Under the pieces are notes generated by a model. It was not told the DNA's origin, searched no databases, and worked only from the letters and a program-made list of their open reading frames with translations. A DNA stretch of 36,686 nt, from contig CAZHSC010000031.1 of assembly GCA_964534995.1 (NCBI GenBank), positions 1 through 36,686 on the forward strand, read 5' to 3'. Below, in pieces: positions 7,882-17,420 of the stretch. Positions within the stretch are counted from its first letter, which is position 1. Every line of letters begins with the position of its first letter. The DNA comes from JAJTFW01 sp964534995 (lineage in GTDB: Bacteria > Bacteroidota > Bacteroidia > AKYH767-A > OLB10). Both the position numbers and the translations under genes were made by a program.

Positions 7882-9762
7882 ATGCTTCACCGCCTTTTTT
7901 TATCAATGCTGATGGTTTCCTTTCTGCCCCTGAAGGCGCAGCAGGATACGGTACGTTGGCTGCGGGGAACCACCATCAGGTCGCAGCGTTTCTCATCGGC
8001 GGATCCTTCCATGCTGCAACAGAAAGCGGACACCTCGGCGGTAGCCAGACTGACGGGTTTCACATTGGCGGACAGGCTGGACCGTGAGTCGCCCCTGTTC
8101 GTGAAGAGTTACGGACCCGGGAGCCTGGCCACGGTAAGCCTGCGGGGAACGGGCGCGGCACAAAGCGCGGTGCTCTGGAACGGATTATCGCTCAATTCGC
8201 CCATGCCAGGGATGTATGACTTGTCTCTCCTTCCCGCCTTCCTGCTTGACGATATAGTTATTCAGAGCGGCGGCAATGGCCCTCTGGTGGGCAGCGGAGC
8301 CATGGGGGGCGCCATCTTTCTGAATTCAGGAAATGATTTCGGAAAAGGATTTGCGGCGGAGGCGCTGGCAGGATATGGCAGCTTCGGGCAGCGGCAGTAT
8401 GGGGCAGGCTTCCGGGCGGCCAGCGGAAAAACAGCAAGCAACACCCGGTTCTATGCTCAGCATGCCGCCAATGACTTTCCGTTTATCACCCCCGAAGGCG
8501 GCACAGCGGTACAGCAGCATGCCCAATTCCATCAGCTTGGCTTTACGGAAGACTTCCGGGCCGGCCATGACTCAAATTTCCTTGATCTGCATTTCTGGTA
8601 CCTCGAAAACGATCGTAAAATACCACCGCACATGCTCGCAGCCATCAGTCAGCAAGAGCAAAAAGACAAGTCATTACGGGCTGTAGCCTCCTGGAATGTA
8701 ATAAATGGGAATTTGCAGCATCACATCAGTGCAGGATTGAATAATGAGTATATCCATTACCGTGATCCCGCCGCAAGGCTGGATGAAAAGAGCGAAGCCT
8801 TCACATTTCAGGGAAACCTTGAAACGGCGTATCAGTTCACGGAAAAAATGAAAGGGGAGCTTCAGCTGGCCGCGCTCCGCGCGCAGGTCGAAACCGAAAA
8901 TTACGTACATAACATGTACCAGGACCAATGGTCCTTCGGTGTAAAAGCGGTGTACGAAAGTGAAAAGCTATACGTCCATGCCTCCGCCCGTCAGGGTTGG
9001 TTTGATGATCAGCGCATCCCCTTTCTTCCCGCAGCGGGCATACGCTTCACCTTTCTTCCGGCTGTGTCGTGGAGAGCAGATGCCGCCAGGATTTACAGAA
9101 TTCCCACTTTGAATGACAGGTACTGGATACCGGGAGGGAATCCTGAACTCGATCCTGAAGACGGCTATTCAGCATCAACTGGTCTGCAATGTATCCTTGT
9201 AAGCGGGGGTTTCCGCGCGCTTATCAATGCCGGTGCTTATCTCTCACAACTGAAGAAAGCGATTGTGTGGCTGCCCGCTTCCAATGGCATCTATACGGCA
9301 AAGAATATTCAGGAAACAAAGAGCCGGGGACTGGAAGGGAACATGGAAACCGGATACCAGCAGGGTCGATGGAAGTTTAACGCAGGCATTTCAGCTACTT
9401 ACTCCTCCTCGGTTATCACCGCTACAGATCCCGGTTTTGCGGAAGGGATAGGCAGGCAAATGATCTACACGCCCCGTATACTATACAAAACACAGGCAAA
9501 CATACATTACCGTTCCTTATCCTTGCGTTACTATCATACCTATACGGGTTACCGTTATACCAGCATTGATCATGTGCATTACCTGGAGCCCTTTGATCTT
9601 GCCGAGCTGATCATTGCCTGGTCCGGAACAGCGGGGAAAAGCAGTATCACGGCTACCTTCAGCATTAAAAATTTATACGATGAAACCTACCAGGTAATCG
9701 CATGGAGGGCCATGCCGGGCAGGTCTTATCATGCCGGGCTCCTGTTCAGGTTCGGAAAATAA
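7882..9762 (+). CDS. btuB: BtuB-like TonB-dependent outer-membrane receptor, probably for cobalamin
   Basis: The ATG at 7882 gives 626 residues beginning MLHRLFLSMLMVSFLPLKAQ, a signal peptide. The longer frame from 7738 begins inside the riboswitch and is rejected. Residues about 50-150 are the plug domain (ADRLDRESPLFVKSYGPGSL, SLRGTGAAQSAVLWNGL, GGNGPLVGSGAMGGAIFLNS); the rest is a long beta-barrel with alternating strands, for example RIYRIPTLNDRYWIPGGNPEL and SIKNLYDETYQVIAWRAMPG, ending in LLFRFGK. The short length and the plug sequence fit BtuB-type rather than SusC-type receptors, and the B12 riboswitch upstream fixes the likely ligand as a cobalamin or corrinoid. No BtuF, BtuC or BtuD follows; the next gene is convergent. 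Confidence 0.88.
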   Translation: MLHRLFLSMLMVSFLPLKAQQDTVRWLRGTTIRSQRFSSADPSMLQQKADTSAVARLTGFTLADRLDRESPLFVKSYGPGSLATVSLRGTGAAQSAVLWNGLSLNSPMPGMYDLSLLPAFLLDDIVIQSGGNGPLVGSGAMGGAIFLNSGNDFGKGFAAEALAGYGSFGQRQYGAGFRAASGKTASNTRFYAQHAANDFPFITPEGGTAVQQHAQFHQLGFTEDFRAGHDSNFLDLHFWYLENDRKIPPHMLAAISQQEQKDKSLRAVASWNVINGNLQHHISAGLNNEYIHYRDPAARLDEKSEAFTFQGNLETAYQFTEKMKGELQLAALRAQVETENYVHNMYQDQWSFGVKAVYESEKLYVHASARQGWFDDQRIPFLPAAGIRFTFLPAVSWRADAARIYRIPTLNDRYWIPGGNPELDPEDGYSASTGLQCILVSGGFRALINAGAYLSQLKKAIVWLPASNGIYTAKNIQETKSRGLEGNMETGYQQGRWKFNAGISATYSSSVITATDPGFAEGIGRQMIYTPRILYKTQANIHYRSLSLRYYHTYTGYRYTSIDHVHYLEPFDLAELIIAWSGTAGKSSITATFSIKNLYDETYQVIAWRAMPGRSYHAGLLFRFGK

Positions 9763-9841
9763 ACAAGGGGTATTTACTATTACATGAACAGGGAAATCGT
9801 TGCTGCCTGAATCATCAGATTTTAAAAATGAAGCGGCGAAT

Positions 9842-11209
9842 TTATTTCACTCCATACTCCGAGATCATCCAGGCCAGCGATGCCATACTTGCCGCACCCA
9901 GTTCCAACTCCCTTTTGTTAATCTTATCAAAAGTATCCGTATCGGCATGGTGCAAATCAAAATAGCGCTGCGAATCGGGGCTGAAGCCAATGAGCAGGGT
10001 TCCCTGGTCTTCCATGTGATTAATATCGGCACCTCCATAGCCGGGCCGCCATACATGAAGCAGGTAGGGATAGAACTGCTGTTGCCATGACATCACCTGT
10101 TTCATGGCCATGCTGTCACCTTTAAAGGTGAAGCCCCTAGGAGAGAAACCTCCGGCATCACTTTCAATGGCCGCGATATGTTTCTTTCCGGAAGCTTTCG
10201 CCGCTTCAGCGTATTTCTTTCCACCACGCCCTCCGTTCTCTTCATTCATGAAAGCGACACAACGGATGGAACGTTTGGGTTTTATCTGCAAAGCTTTCAG
10301 GATGCGTAATACTTCCATGGACTGCACCACCCCCGCACCGTCATCGTGCGCCCCATCTCCCAGGTCCCATGCATCCAGGTGACCGCCCACAACAATGATT
10401 TCATCCGGGTATTCCGATCCTCTGATTTCTCCAATGACATTATGCGACAGGGTATCGGGAAGTGTTTCCGGCGACATGGAAAATCCAAACTGCGTATAGG
10501 GATCTTTCCTGAGGGCTTTGCTCAGGCTTTCAGCGCCGAGGGTGCTGATGGCACATGCCGGTATTTTCGTAATGGAATCGGCGTAACCCATGGCGCCTGT
10601 ATGCGGATGGTCATCGATGGCCAGCGTCATTGACCTCACCACCACTCCGAGCGCACCCAGTTTGGCGGCACGCATGGCGGTACCCCAGCGGTATTTCGCC
10701 GCTTCTCCATAGGCTTCAAAAGTATTGATGAACTCTGGTTTCATGGGATGATTCATGAAGATGATATTTCCCTTTATCCTGCCTTCTCCCAATTTCTCCA
10801 TCTCCTCCCAGTCACGCACTTCCACCACCTGCGCACGGAGCCCGCCCGGCGGTGTTTTTACACTCCCCCCGAGTGCGCAAATGTTCAGGGGCAACTTCCT
10901 GCCTTCGGAAATCATATACCCTGATTCTTTTGCACCCCGTACCCAATGTGGAACCATGACTTCCTGCAGGTAAACTGAATCAAGGATGAGTTTACTCAAC
11001 TCCATGTGCACATAACTCACCGCCTGCGCGGCCTGTGGAGAACCACTGAGCCGGCCACCAATTCTGTTGCTTAAATAATCCAGCCAGTTATAACATTTGC
11101 CATGGGTGAGGGCCTCATCATAAATACGACGGAGGGTAACGGAATCACGGGGTTGCGCGGATACGGTAAAGGCAAAGAGCAAGGCAAGCAGGGTGCAGGC
11201 AATTTTCAT
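9842..11209 (-). CDS. Secreted M28-family zinc metallopeptidase (aminopeptidase/carboxypeptidase Q-like)
   Basis: The ATG at 11209 gives 455 residues with the signal peptide MKIACTLLALLFAFTVSAQ; an ATG 36 bp upstream lacks a reason to be used. The order is that of M28 peptidases: N-terminal helices, an inserted protease-associated-like domain (about 110-240, KGNIIFMNHPM and KLGALGVVVRS), then the catalytic fold. Metal and catalytic residues visible are His277 in GGHLDAWDLG, Asp289 in GAHDDGAG, the catalytic Glu323 and ligand Glu324 in MNEENGG, Asp351 in ESDAGG, and the late His in HHADTDTFD. It probably trims amino acids from peptides in the periplasm or outside. It is convergent with the receptor gene and 71 bp downstream of the next gene on its strand, so it may be the last cistron of a longer transcript or stand alone. 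Confidence 0.9.
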   Translation of the reverse strand: MKIACTLLALLFAFTVSAQPRDSVTLRRIYDEALTHGKCYNWLDYLSNRIGGRLSGSPQAAQAVSYVHMELSKLILDSVYLQEVMVPHWVRGAKESGYMISEGRKLPLNICALGGSVKTPPGGLRAQVVEVRDWEEMEKLGEGRIKGNIIFMNHPMKPEFINTFEAYGEAAKYRWGTAMRAAKLGALGVVVRSMTLAIDDHPHTGAMGYADSITKIPACAISTLGAESLSKALRKDPYTQFGFSMSPETLPDTLSHNVIGEIRGSEYPDEIIVVGGHLDAWDLGDGAHDDGAGVVQSMEVLRILKALQIKPKRSIRCVAFMNEENGGRGGKKYAEAAKASGKKHIAAIESDAGGFSPRGFTFKGDSMAMKQVMSWQQQFYPYLLHVWRPGYGGADINHMEDQGTLLIGFSPDSQRYFDLHHADTDTFDKINKRELELGAASMASLAWMISEYGVK

Positions 11210-11280
11210 AAGGCAGCGGTGAAGAATTTTTTCTTTCGTCGCCAAAGATAATACCTTACCAGAAGTTCAGGCCCGGAACC

Positions 11281-12369
11281 TTACGCTTTTACGGTGCGGT
11301 CAAACAATTTACCACCCAGGCGGCTATACATCATGGCCAGCCATGACATGCTCAGGGTATTCATCATTAACATGCCCAGGCATACCGCCAGTATTAAAAA
11401 ACTATTCATGTCCATGCCGGGAAAAACAAGCGCTATCATAACATATAACAAGTTGATCGCGGCTATCAGCAAGGTGGTGACGCGCTGACCGAAGCCCTGG
11501 CCGCTGATCATATGATGCACATGATTCCTGTCGGGGTGAAAAGGGGAATAACCGGTGAGTATACGTATCACTGATACGCGCAACACGTCATATAAGGGAA
11601 CAAAGAGCACCGCCATAATCAGCGATGGTTTCAGCACCTGCACCTCCACAGTTCCGGCTGCATATAATTGAAGAAGGGCGATAGCCTGTATAGACAGCAA
11701 AAAACCAAGTACCAGAGATCCGGTATCCCCCATGAATACACGCGCCGGATGGAAATTATACAAGAGGAATCCGAAAACGGCGCCGCAGATGCACATGGAC
11801 AACATGGCGAGCGACGCGTTACCCGCCTGGAGAAATAACATACCGAAAATCATACTCGCCATCAGTGTAAGACTCCCTGCAAGGCCATCAAGGCCATCAA
11901 TCAGGTTGACCGCGTTGGTAACTGCGATAATAAAGAAAACAGTAACCAGCCAGCTGGCAAGCAATGGCAGGGTGGATATCCCCATTAAGCCAAAGAGGCT
12001 GTCAATTCTGAATCCGGCCACAATAATCATGATGGCAGCAATACCCTGGAATGATAATTTCCTGCTGGGGGGTAAATCTATCAGGTCGTCAAAAAAACCG
12101 GTAAAGAAAAGCAGCACAGTGGCGCCGATCAGTAAACCGATATTATACTCACTGCTCTCATGCCTGAAAGACAGAAAACTGATGATGATACCGGCAAAGA
12201 TGGCAATGCCTCCCATGGTCGGCACATTCACCTTATGCTTTTTCCGGTCATCGGTTTTTTCAAATAAATTCCATTTCACACAAACATGGATCCAATAGGG
12301 TATAAGCGCCGCCGTTATCAACATCGCCACCAAACTGCATAAAAGCAACAATATAGAATCAGAGAACAT
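11281..12369 (-). CDS. WecA/MraY-family polyprenyl-phosphate sugar-1-phosphate transferase
   Basis: The 362-residue integral membrane protein has about ten or eleven hydrophobic segments. Family motifs are all present: DDRKKHKVNVPTMGG (40-54), FFDD (92-95, Mg2+ and catalytic aspartates), NAVNLIDGLDGLAGSL (152-167), VFMGDTGSLVLGF (211-223) and HPDRNHVHH (278-286). The HPDRNHVHH form is typical of WecA-like enzymes rather than MraY. It should transfer a GlcNAc- or GalNAc-type 1-phosphate from a UDP-sugar to undecaprenyl phosphate at the cytoplasmic face, the first step of a surface glycan. Its location at the end of the glycosyltransferase run supports that role. The start ATG is 6 bp after the stop of the PorP/SprF-OmpA gene, which suggests co-expression. 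Confidence 0.92.
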   Translation of the reverse strand: MFSDSILLLLCSLVAMLITAALIPYWIHVCVKWNLFEKTDDRKKHKVNVPTMGGIAIFAGIIISFLSFRHESSEYNIGLLIGATVLLFFTGFFDDLIDLPPSRKLSFQGIAAIMIIVAGFRIDSLFGLMGISTLPLLASWLVTVFFIIAVTNAVNLIDGLDGLAGSLTLMASMIFGMLFLQAGNASLAMLSMCICGAVFGFLLYNFHPARVFMGDTGSLVLGFLLSIQAIALLQLYAAGTVEVQVLKPSLIMAVLFVPLYDVLRVSVIRILTGYSPFHPDRNHVHHMISGQGFGQRVTTLLIAAINLLYVMIALVFPGMDMNSFLILAVCLGMLMMNTLSMSWLAMMYSRLGGKLFDRTVKA

Positions 12370-12375
12370 AAATTT

Positions 12376-14475
12376 TCAGGGCCTCCTTTTTTGTATTACA
12401 TGAATTTCCACACGGCGGTTTCGCTGCCTTCCGCTGTCTGACTGGTTATCTTTCAAGGGCATATTCTCGCCATAGGCAACGGTAATTATTCTTTCCCCGT
12501 GCAGGCCTTTCCGCATAAAGATCGCTTTCACGGCGTCGCTCCGCGCCTGCGATAAATTCATGTTGAAGGCTTCATCCCCTTCACTGTCGGTATGCCCGGT
12601 TATTACGAGCAGGAGGTCATCGTGTTCAAACAGCGAATCGAGGGCAGGTTCAATGATGTCGAGTTTATAAATACCATGTACTTCCGCGCTCGATGTTTTA
12701 AATTCAATGTTGCCGAAATGCTGCGTGACCCCTGTACCTGCGGTAGCGATTTCGCCGTTTTCAGGGCATCCTCCTCCGGCAGGGCTTCCCGCTTTCATCG
12801 GGCAGTCATCCATCAGATCGCTGATACCATCCCCATCCGTATCAGGGCATCCCTGCAGGGCCGCTGCGCCTTTCATGTAAGGACAATGGTCTATACTGTC
12901 GGCTACCCCATCGCTGTCGGCATCCGGAGTGAAGACATTTACATGCTGTTTTGCACTTTCCGAAATCACCAATGCTTCCGGATCCTGTGATACCAGGGGC
13001 AATCCGGGGGAGGCGGGCAGCGGCTTTTTCAGCGGTTGCAGGTTATGCTCAGCCGGCTTCGCTATGGGACGTAAGTTCTTTGGCAAGGCTTTCGTCATGG
13101 TGGCGCCGGCTGTCCGCGGTTCCGTGTGAACACTTACTGTATCCAGCAGCGGAAGTGGTAATCCTGTTTTCTTTAAGGTAGTTTTTCTCACCGGCTCCGC
13201 CGCCAACGCTTTGCCTGTAACTTTTGATGGCAAGGGCTTCATCAACACCTTTTTCATTTCAGGGGCAGCTACAGGAGCAGGCGAAACTGTAGTCTTTGCA
13301 GCAGCAGGTGTCTTTGACGCGGGAGATGATTTCTTCACAGGATCATTTGACACCGCCGACTTACTATCAGCCGGGTTCACTTTTTTTACAGTATCCGCTT
13401 TACCGGCAGGAGCGGTTGTGTTGCGGGCAGGTTCAGTTACAGGGATAGGGCTTTTCACAACCGCTTTCTTTGCAGATGCAGCAGCTGGTTTCTTTTCTTT
13501 GTCAAGCGGCTTATTCTTTGCCGCTTCCTTTTTAACTTTCGCTTTAGGTATATAGGTTAGCGTTAGCTCGAAAGCACCGGGGCCGCCGGTCAAACCGGAA
13601 ATATTCGCATCATAACTGATGCCCATCATAAAACTGTTCCACTGGTATCCGGCATACAGTGCAACCGCGTCACGGTTTCTGTAGATCAACCCTCCTTCCA
13701 CATTATCACGTCCGTCCATGGGCAACTTTACCATGATGGCACCCATCAGTTCAGTGGATTCCTGCTGTTTTGCCCATGTAACCATGGGTGATACCACCAG
13801 TAATTCCTTCAGATGAATTCCCAGACCCGCCTGTGCGGTCACCTTCCGCGGAATGATATTGTTATCCCTTATATAACTCTCTTTGGGCTGATTGATATGC
13901 TGAAGAGATACTCCCGCGTAGGGCAGGAACCTGTCTTTATCAGCATTCCCATGTGTCCAGAGTATTCCTGTCCCGAAATCAGGCCTTGTGAGTTTTGTAT
14001 AACTGAATGTTTCCGAAGTAGGGTTGGCAGGATTATATCCCTGATCAGGGGTATACTGATCATCAAAACTCATTTTGGAAGGATCAAAACTCTTTTGAAT
14101 GAGGCCTATTTGTATGCCTCCGGCGATACGGTTTTTGCCAAAGCTATGCCGGTAGGACAACTGGCCATTCATAAACAACTGCCGGATGCCCGCGTCACCT
14201 GAAGAATTATTTACAAGGTTGGCTCCAAAACCCACTTTACTCACCTGCTTATCAAAAAACAGCGCTTCCGTTTTGAAGGGACTTGTCACCGACGACCATT
14301 GGTTACGGTACAACAGCGTCAGCCTGATATGCTCCACGCCATGACCTGCCGCGGCGGGATTATACCATGTGGGCACCCGGTGAAACTGGGTAAAATGAGG
14401 ATCCTGGGCAAAGGCGGAAGCCCCCATCATCATCAGACAACTGAACAGGAGGATATGTATCTTGTGCCTTGTCAT
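12376..14475 (-). CDS. PorP/SprF-family T9SS outer-membrane protein fused to TSP3 repeats and an OmpA domain
   Basis: The product has 699 residues. Signal peptide 1-23. Residues 24-310 are a PorP/SprF domain (AQDPHFTQFHRVPTWYNPA, LYRNQWSSV, YAGYQWNSFMMGISYD), normally a 14-strand outer-membrane barrel of about 300 residues that serves T9SS. Residues about 311-515 are a Lys/Pro/Ala/Ser/Thr-rich low-complexity linker. Residues 518-572 carry thrombospondin type 3-like calcium-binding repeats (DADSDGVADSIDHCP, DTDGDGISDLMDDCP). Residues about 590-695 are an OmpA peptidoglycan-binding domain (ITGHTDSEGDEAFN, NLSQARSDAV, GRQRNRRVEI). The fusion would anchor a T9SS partner barrel to the cell wall. 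Its start codon overlaps the stop of the upstream type B T9SS cargo gene by 4 bp. Type B cargo is known to need a dedicated SprF-like partner, so this is its likely partner. Confidence 0.92.
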   Translation of the reverse strand: MTRHKIHILLFSCLMMMGASAFAQDPHFTQFHRVPTWYNPAAAGHGVEHIRLTLLYRNQWSSVTSPFKTEALFFDKQVSKVGFGANLVNNSSGDAGIRQLFMNGQLSYRHSFGKNRIAGGIQIGLIQKSFDPSKMSFDDQYTPDQGYNPANPTSETFSYTKLTRPDFGTGILWTHGNADKDRFLPYAGVSLQHINQPKESYIRDNNIIPRKVTAQAGLGIHLKELLVVSPMVTWAKQQESTELMGAIMVKLPMDGRDNVEGGLIYRNRDAVALYAGYQWNSFMMGISYDANISGLTGGPGAFELTLTYIPKAKVKKEAAKNKPLDKEKKPAAASAKKAVVKSPIPVTEPARNTTAPAGKADTVKKVNPADSKSAVSNDPVKKSSPASKTPAAAKTTVSPAPVAAPEMKKVLMKPLPSKVTGKALAAEPVRKTTLKKTGLPLPLLDTVSVHTEPRTAGATMTKALPKNLRPIAKPAEHNLQPLKKPLPASPGLPLVSQDPEALVISESAKQHVNVFTPDADSDGVADSIDHCPYMKGAAALQGCPDTDGDGISDLMDDCPMKAGSPAGGGCPENGEIATAGTGVTQHFGNIEFKTSSAEVHGIYKLDIIEPALDSLFEHDDLLLVITGHTDSEGDEAFNMNLSQARSDAVKAIFMRKGLHGERIITVAYGENMPLKDNQSDSGRQRNRRVEIHVIQKRRP

Positions 14476-17420
14476 TTGATTACCGTTACCGGGCCGGTCA
14501 TTTCACTGGTATTGTTATCATTGTCAACTACTACTATCTTAAACACATAGGTTCCATTCGGCACTACTGTACCGTTAGCGTATCCATCCCAATACGGCAG
14601 GCTGCTGCCGGTTGAATAAATAAGCGTTCCCCACTGGTCATAGATTTTCATTTCCCTAAGCGAAACCTGCTCACCTCTTACCCTGAAAATATCGTTTTTG
14701 CCATCCCCGTTGGGAGTAAAGGTGCTAGGCACAAACACCGGATGCGTGGCGCCGATATATACTTTCTTCACCAGGGTATCGCTGCACCCCAGCGCGTTGG
14801 TGGTAACGAGTATGACATCATAGGTTCCGGCAATATCATAGGTAAAAACAGTATCATTGGTATTGGTCACATTTCCGGGCAGCGTGGTATCGCCGAAAAT
14901 CCAGGTAACGCTGTAGGGGTTCACGGAAGTGCAGGTAAAGGCGGCGGTATATACACCGTTTTGCGAGGTAACTTCGTAAGTAAACTTCGCTTCCGGTACA
15001 TCAAAAATGGAAATATTAATATCCATACGTCCTGCCGAAGGACAACCATTGGTGCTTACCGCTTCCACATAATAGGTAGTGTTAGCCGTTACCGGCGGAG
15101 TTGTAAACGGATTTCCCGAATACAACAAATTCCCGTTAAAGGCGCTGTCATACCATTTATAGCTTACTCCGGGCACCGGAACCGGCGACAGTAAAATGGC
15201 AGCGCCTTTGCAGGCTACCGTATCGGAAGCGTCCGGAACTTCGGGAGCCCTGTACACTTTAATAAGAACTGAATCAGAATAGAGCCATGCATTATTTTGC
15301 CAGACGCCCACATAATACCATCCGCTGTCACGCGCTGTCAGCTGTTGCGCCGTTTCTCCAGGTAAAGGTTGTCCGTCAAAAAACCACTGATTGCCTGCCG
15401 TAAATGCGGAGACCAGCAACACGCTACCTCCATCACAAAATGCCGTAGGTCCCTGCACATTCACCATCGTGGCCGAATTAATCACAGTTACCTGCACTTG
15501 CACAGATGCAGCGGTACAGCCGTTTGCCGACGTTCCGCTTACCGTATAGGTACCGGCAGTGCTGACCCAGATACCGCTTCCTGTTAACCCGTTTGACCAG
15601 AGATAGCTCAGGGCGCCCGATGCCTGTAAAAAGACGGAATCGCCCTGCAGGATATTAATATTTCCTGCGGGATTCACCACAGGAGCATTTACTGAATATA
15701 TAACCACTGTCTGTATGGCTGAAGCAGCTGTACATCCTCCCGGGCCCGTTACGGTAACCGAATAATTTCCTGCTCCGGCACTTATGGTTTGTGTGGTAGC
15801 ACCGGTGGACCATAACCACGCGTTGGCGGCAGGCGCCGTGAGGGTGGTGGTGGTACCCGGACATACCGTGTCGGAAGCAGCGGTAATTACTGCGGAAGGA
15901 GTTGACTGTACGGTAACCACAAATGGCAGTGATGTGCCGCGGCAACCACTGCTGTTGGTAACGGATACACTATACGAACCGGCGGCGCCAACTGTAATAG
16001 AAGCGCTGGTCTGCCCTGTTGACCAGAGGTAATTGCTGCCGCTCTGTGCCGTCAATGTCAGGGAAGCTCCGTTGCAAATGGCGCTGCCACCGTTGCTGCT
16101 CACGGTAGGAACAAATGCGGGAAGCACAGTTACCGGGAGGGTATTGGAAAATGCAGTGGCACCCGCTGCATCGACGGCGCTTGCCGTGAGTACATGATTT
16201 CCGGGTGTCAATCCGCTGAGCGTTACTACGGGCCCTGATGAATAGCCAAGGATATTTCCGTTTTCTGTTATCGTATAATTACTCATACCGGCAGGGCTTA
16301 CCGTAAAGCTCAACGGTGTCCCGGCGCAAATGGCAGCAGTGCCGTTTACGGTTAAGTTCAGTGTCACAGAAGAAGTAAAAACAATTTTACGGATAGTATT
16401 ATTCGTATTGTCACTTACCAGCAACGAACGGTCGGATCGGTTATAAACAACAGCGCCCGGATTATTAAAACGCGCAGTTTGACCTGGTCCATCCGTGGCC
16501 CCGGGCTGCGCGGCATATCCGGCGTAGGTAGAAAGCAGTCCGGAACCGATGCTTAACTTACGGAGGGTATGGTTCTGCCGGTCGGTGATAAAAATATTAC
16601 CGATCGTATCTGTAGCTACGTCGCTGGGGAAATTAAAGCGGGAGGTGAGGGCCGCGCCATCCGTGGTACCGGGATTTCCATCACCGGCCACCGTGCTTAC
16701 CACTCCCGCAGGCGTCATTTTACGGATTTTATGATTCCATTCATCCGCTATCAGCAAATTGCCGGAGGCATCCAGGTTCAAACCATAAGGATGGTTAAAA
16801 GAAGCGGCGGTGCCGGTGCCGTCCGTACTGCCTGACAGGAAGACACTGCCGGCGAGCGTATAAACCTGTCCGGCATCAATAAGCCGGATCGTATGGGTAT
16901 TATAATCCGATACATAAATTTTCTGGCCATCGCGCGTGACGGCTATCCCTGCGGGAGTACCGAAGCGCGCCGTGGCGCCGGGACCGTTGCTGGTACCGAA
17001 AACACCGGTGCCTGCCAGTGTAGTAACATTCCCTGCCGCGTCAATTTTGCGTATTTTGTAATTCTTCGTATCTGAAATGTAGAGATTGCCCAGTGTATCG
17101 CAGGCGATGCCCCAGGGTTCATTGAATGAAGCGGTGAGCGCCGGGCCGTCGGTTGCTCCGATAATACCGGTACCGGCATAGGTGGAGACGAGTCCGGAAG
17201 GAGAAATTTTACGGATCACATGATTTAACTTATCCGCAACATATATATTCCCGTTTTTATCTGCGGTAATTCCATGCGGTTCATTGAAACGGGCGGTGCT
17301 GCCTGCACCATTGGCATTACCGGCAGTGCCTGCAAGTCCGGCCAACGTTGATACCAGCTGCGCAGAAGAAAGCGAAGGCAGCATCCAACATAAAAAATAC
17401 AACAGCAGCTTTATCTTCAT
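14472..17420 (-). CDS. Large secreted NHL/Ig-like/PKD protein with type B T9SS (gliding-motility-associated) C-terminal domain
   Basis: The product has 982 residues. Residues 1-20 are a signal peptide (ends SLSSAQ). About 22-350 holds five or six NHL repeats that form a propeller, each with the pattern ARFNEPHGI...GNIYVAD..NH.IRKI. About 355-740 contains several Ig-like/SprB-like repeats with CxG...LW/YLWSTG...SVTVT. About 745-880 has an Ig_7-type segment and a PKD domain (VTWIFGDTT, AGTYDVILV). The end is a type B sorting domain: FVPSTFTPNGDGKNDIFRVRG, MKIYDQWGTLIYST, WDGYANGTVVPNGTYVF. It is expected to cross the outer membrane by T9SS and to be surface-attached, likely as an adhesin or lectin-like scaffold. 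ATGA overlaps link it on both sides: upstream to a glycosyltransferase and downstream to a PorP/SprF-OmpA protein. Confidence 0.92.
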   Translation of the reverse strand: MKIKLLLYFLCWMLPSLSSAQLVSTLAGLAGTAGNANGAGSTARFNEPHGITADKNGNIYVADKLNHVIRKISPSGLVSTYAGTGIIGATDGPALTASFNEPWGIACDTLGNLYISDTKNYKIRKIDAAGNVTTLAGTGVFGTSNGPGATARFGTPAGIAVTRDGQKIYVSDYNTHTIRLIDAGQVYTLAGSVFLSGSTDGTGTAASFNHPYGLNLDASGNLLIADEWNHKIRKMTPAGVVSTVAGDGNPGTTDGAALTSRFNFPSDVATDTIGNIFITDRQNHTLRKLSIGSGLLSTYAGYAAQPGATDGPGQTARFNNPGAVVYNRSDRSLLVSDNTNNTIRKIVFTSSVTLNLTVNGTAAICAGTPLSFTVSPAGMSNYTITENGNILGYSSGPVVTLSGLTPGNHVLTASAVDAAGATAFSNTLPVTVLPAFVPTVSSNGGSAICNGASLTLTAQSGSNYLWSTGQTSASITVGAAGSYSVSVTNSSGCRGTSLPFVVTVQSTPSAVITAASDTVCPGTTTTLTAPAANAWLWSTGATTQTISAGAGNYSVTVTGPGGCTAASAIQTVVIYSVNAPVVNPAGNINILQGDSVFLQASGALSYLWSNGLTGSGIWVSTAGTYTVSGTSANGCTAASVQVQVTVINSATMVNVQGPTAFCDGGSVLLVSAFTAGNQWFFDGQPLPGETAQQLTARDSGWYYVGVWQNNAWLYSDSVLIKVYRAPEVPDASDTVACKGAAILLSPVPVPGVSYKWYDSAFNGNLLYSGNPFTTPPVTANTTYYVEAVSTNGCPSAGRMDINISIFDVPEAKFTYEVTSQNGVYTAAFTCTSVNPYSVTWIFGDTTLPGNVTNTNDTVFTYDIAGTYDVILVTTNALGCSDTLVKKVYIGATHPVFVPSTFTPNGDGKNDIFRVRGEQVSLREMKIYDQWGTLIYSTGSSLPYWDGYANGTVVPNGTYVFKIVVVDNDNNTSEMTGPVTVIK

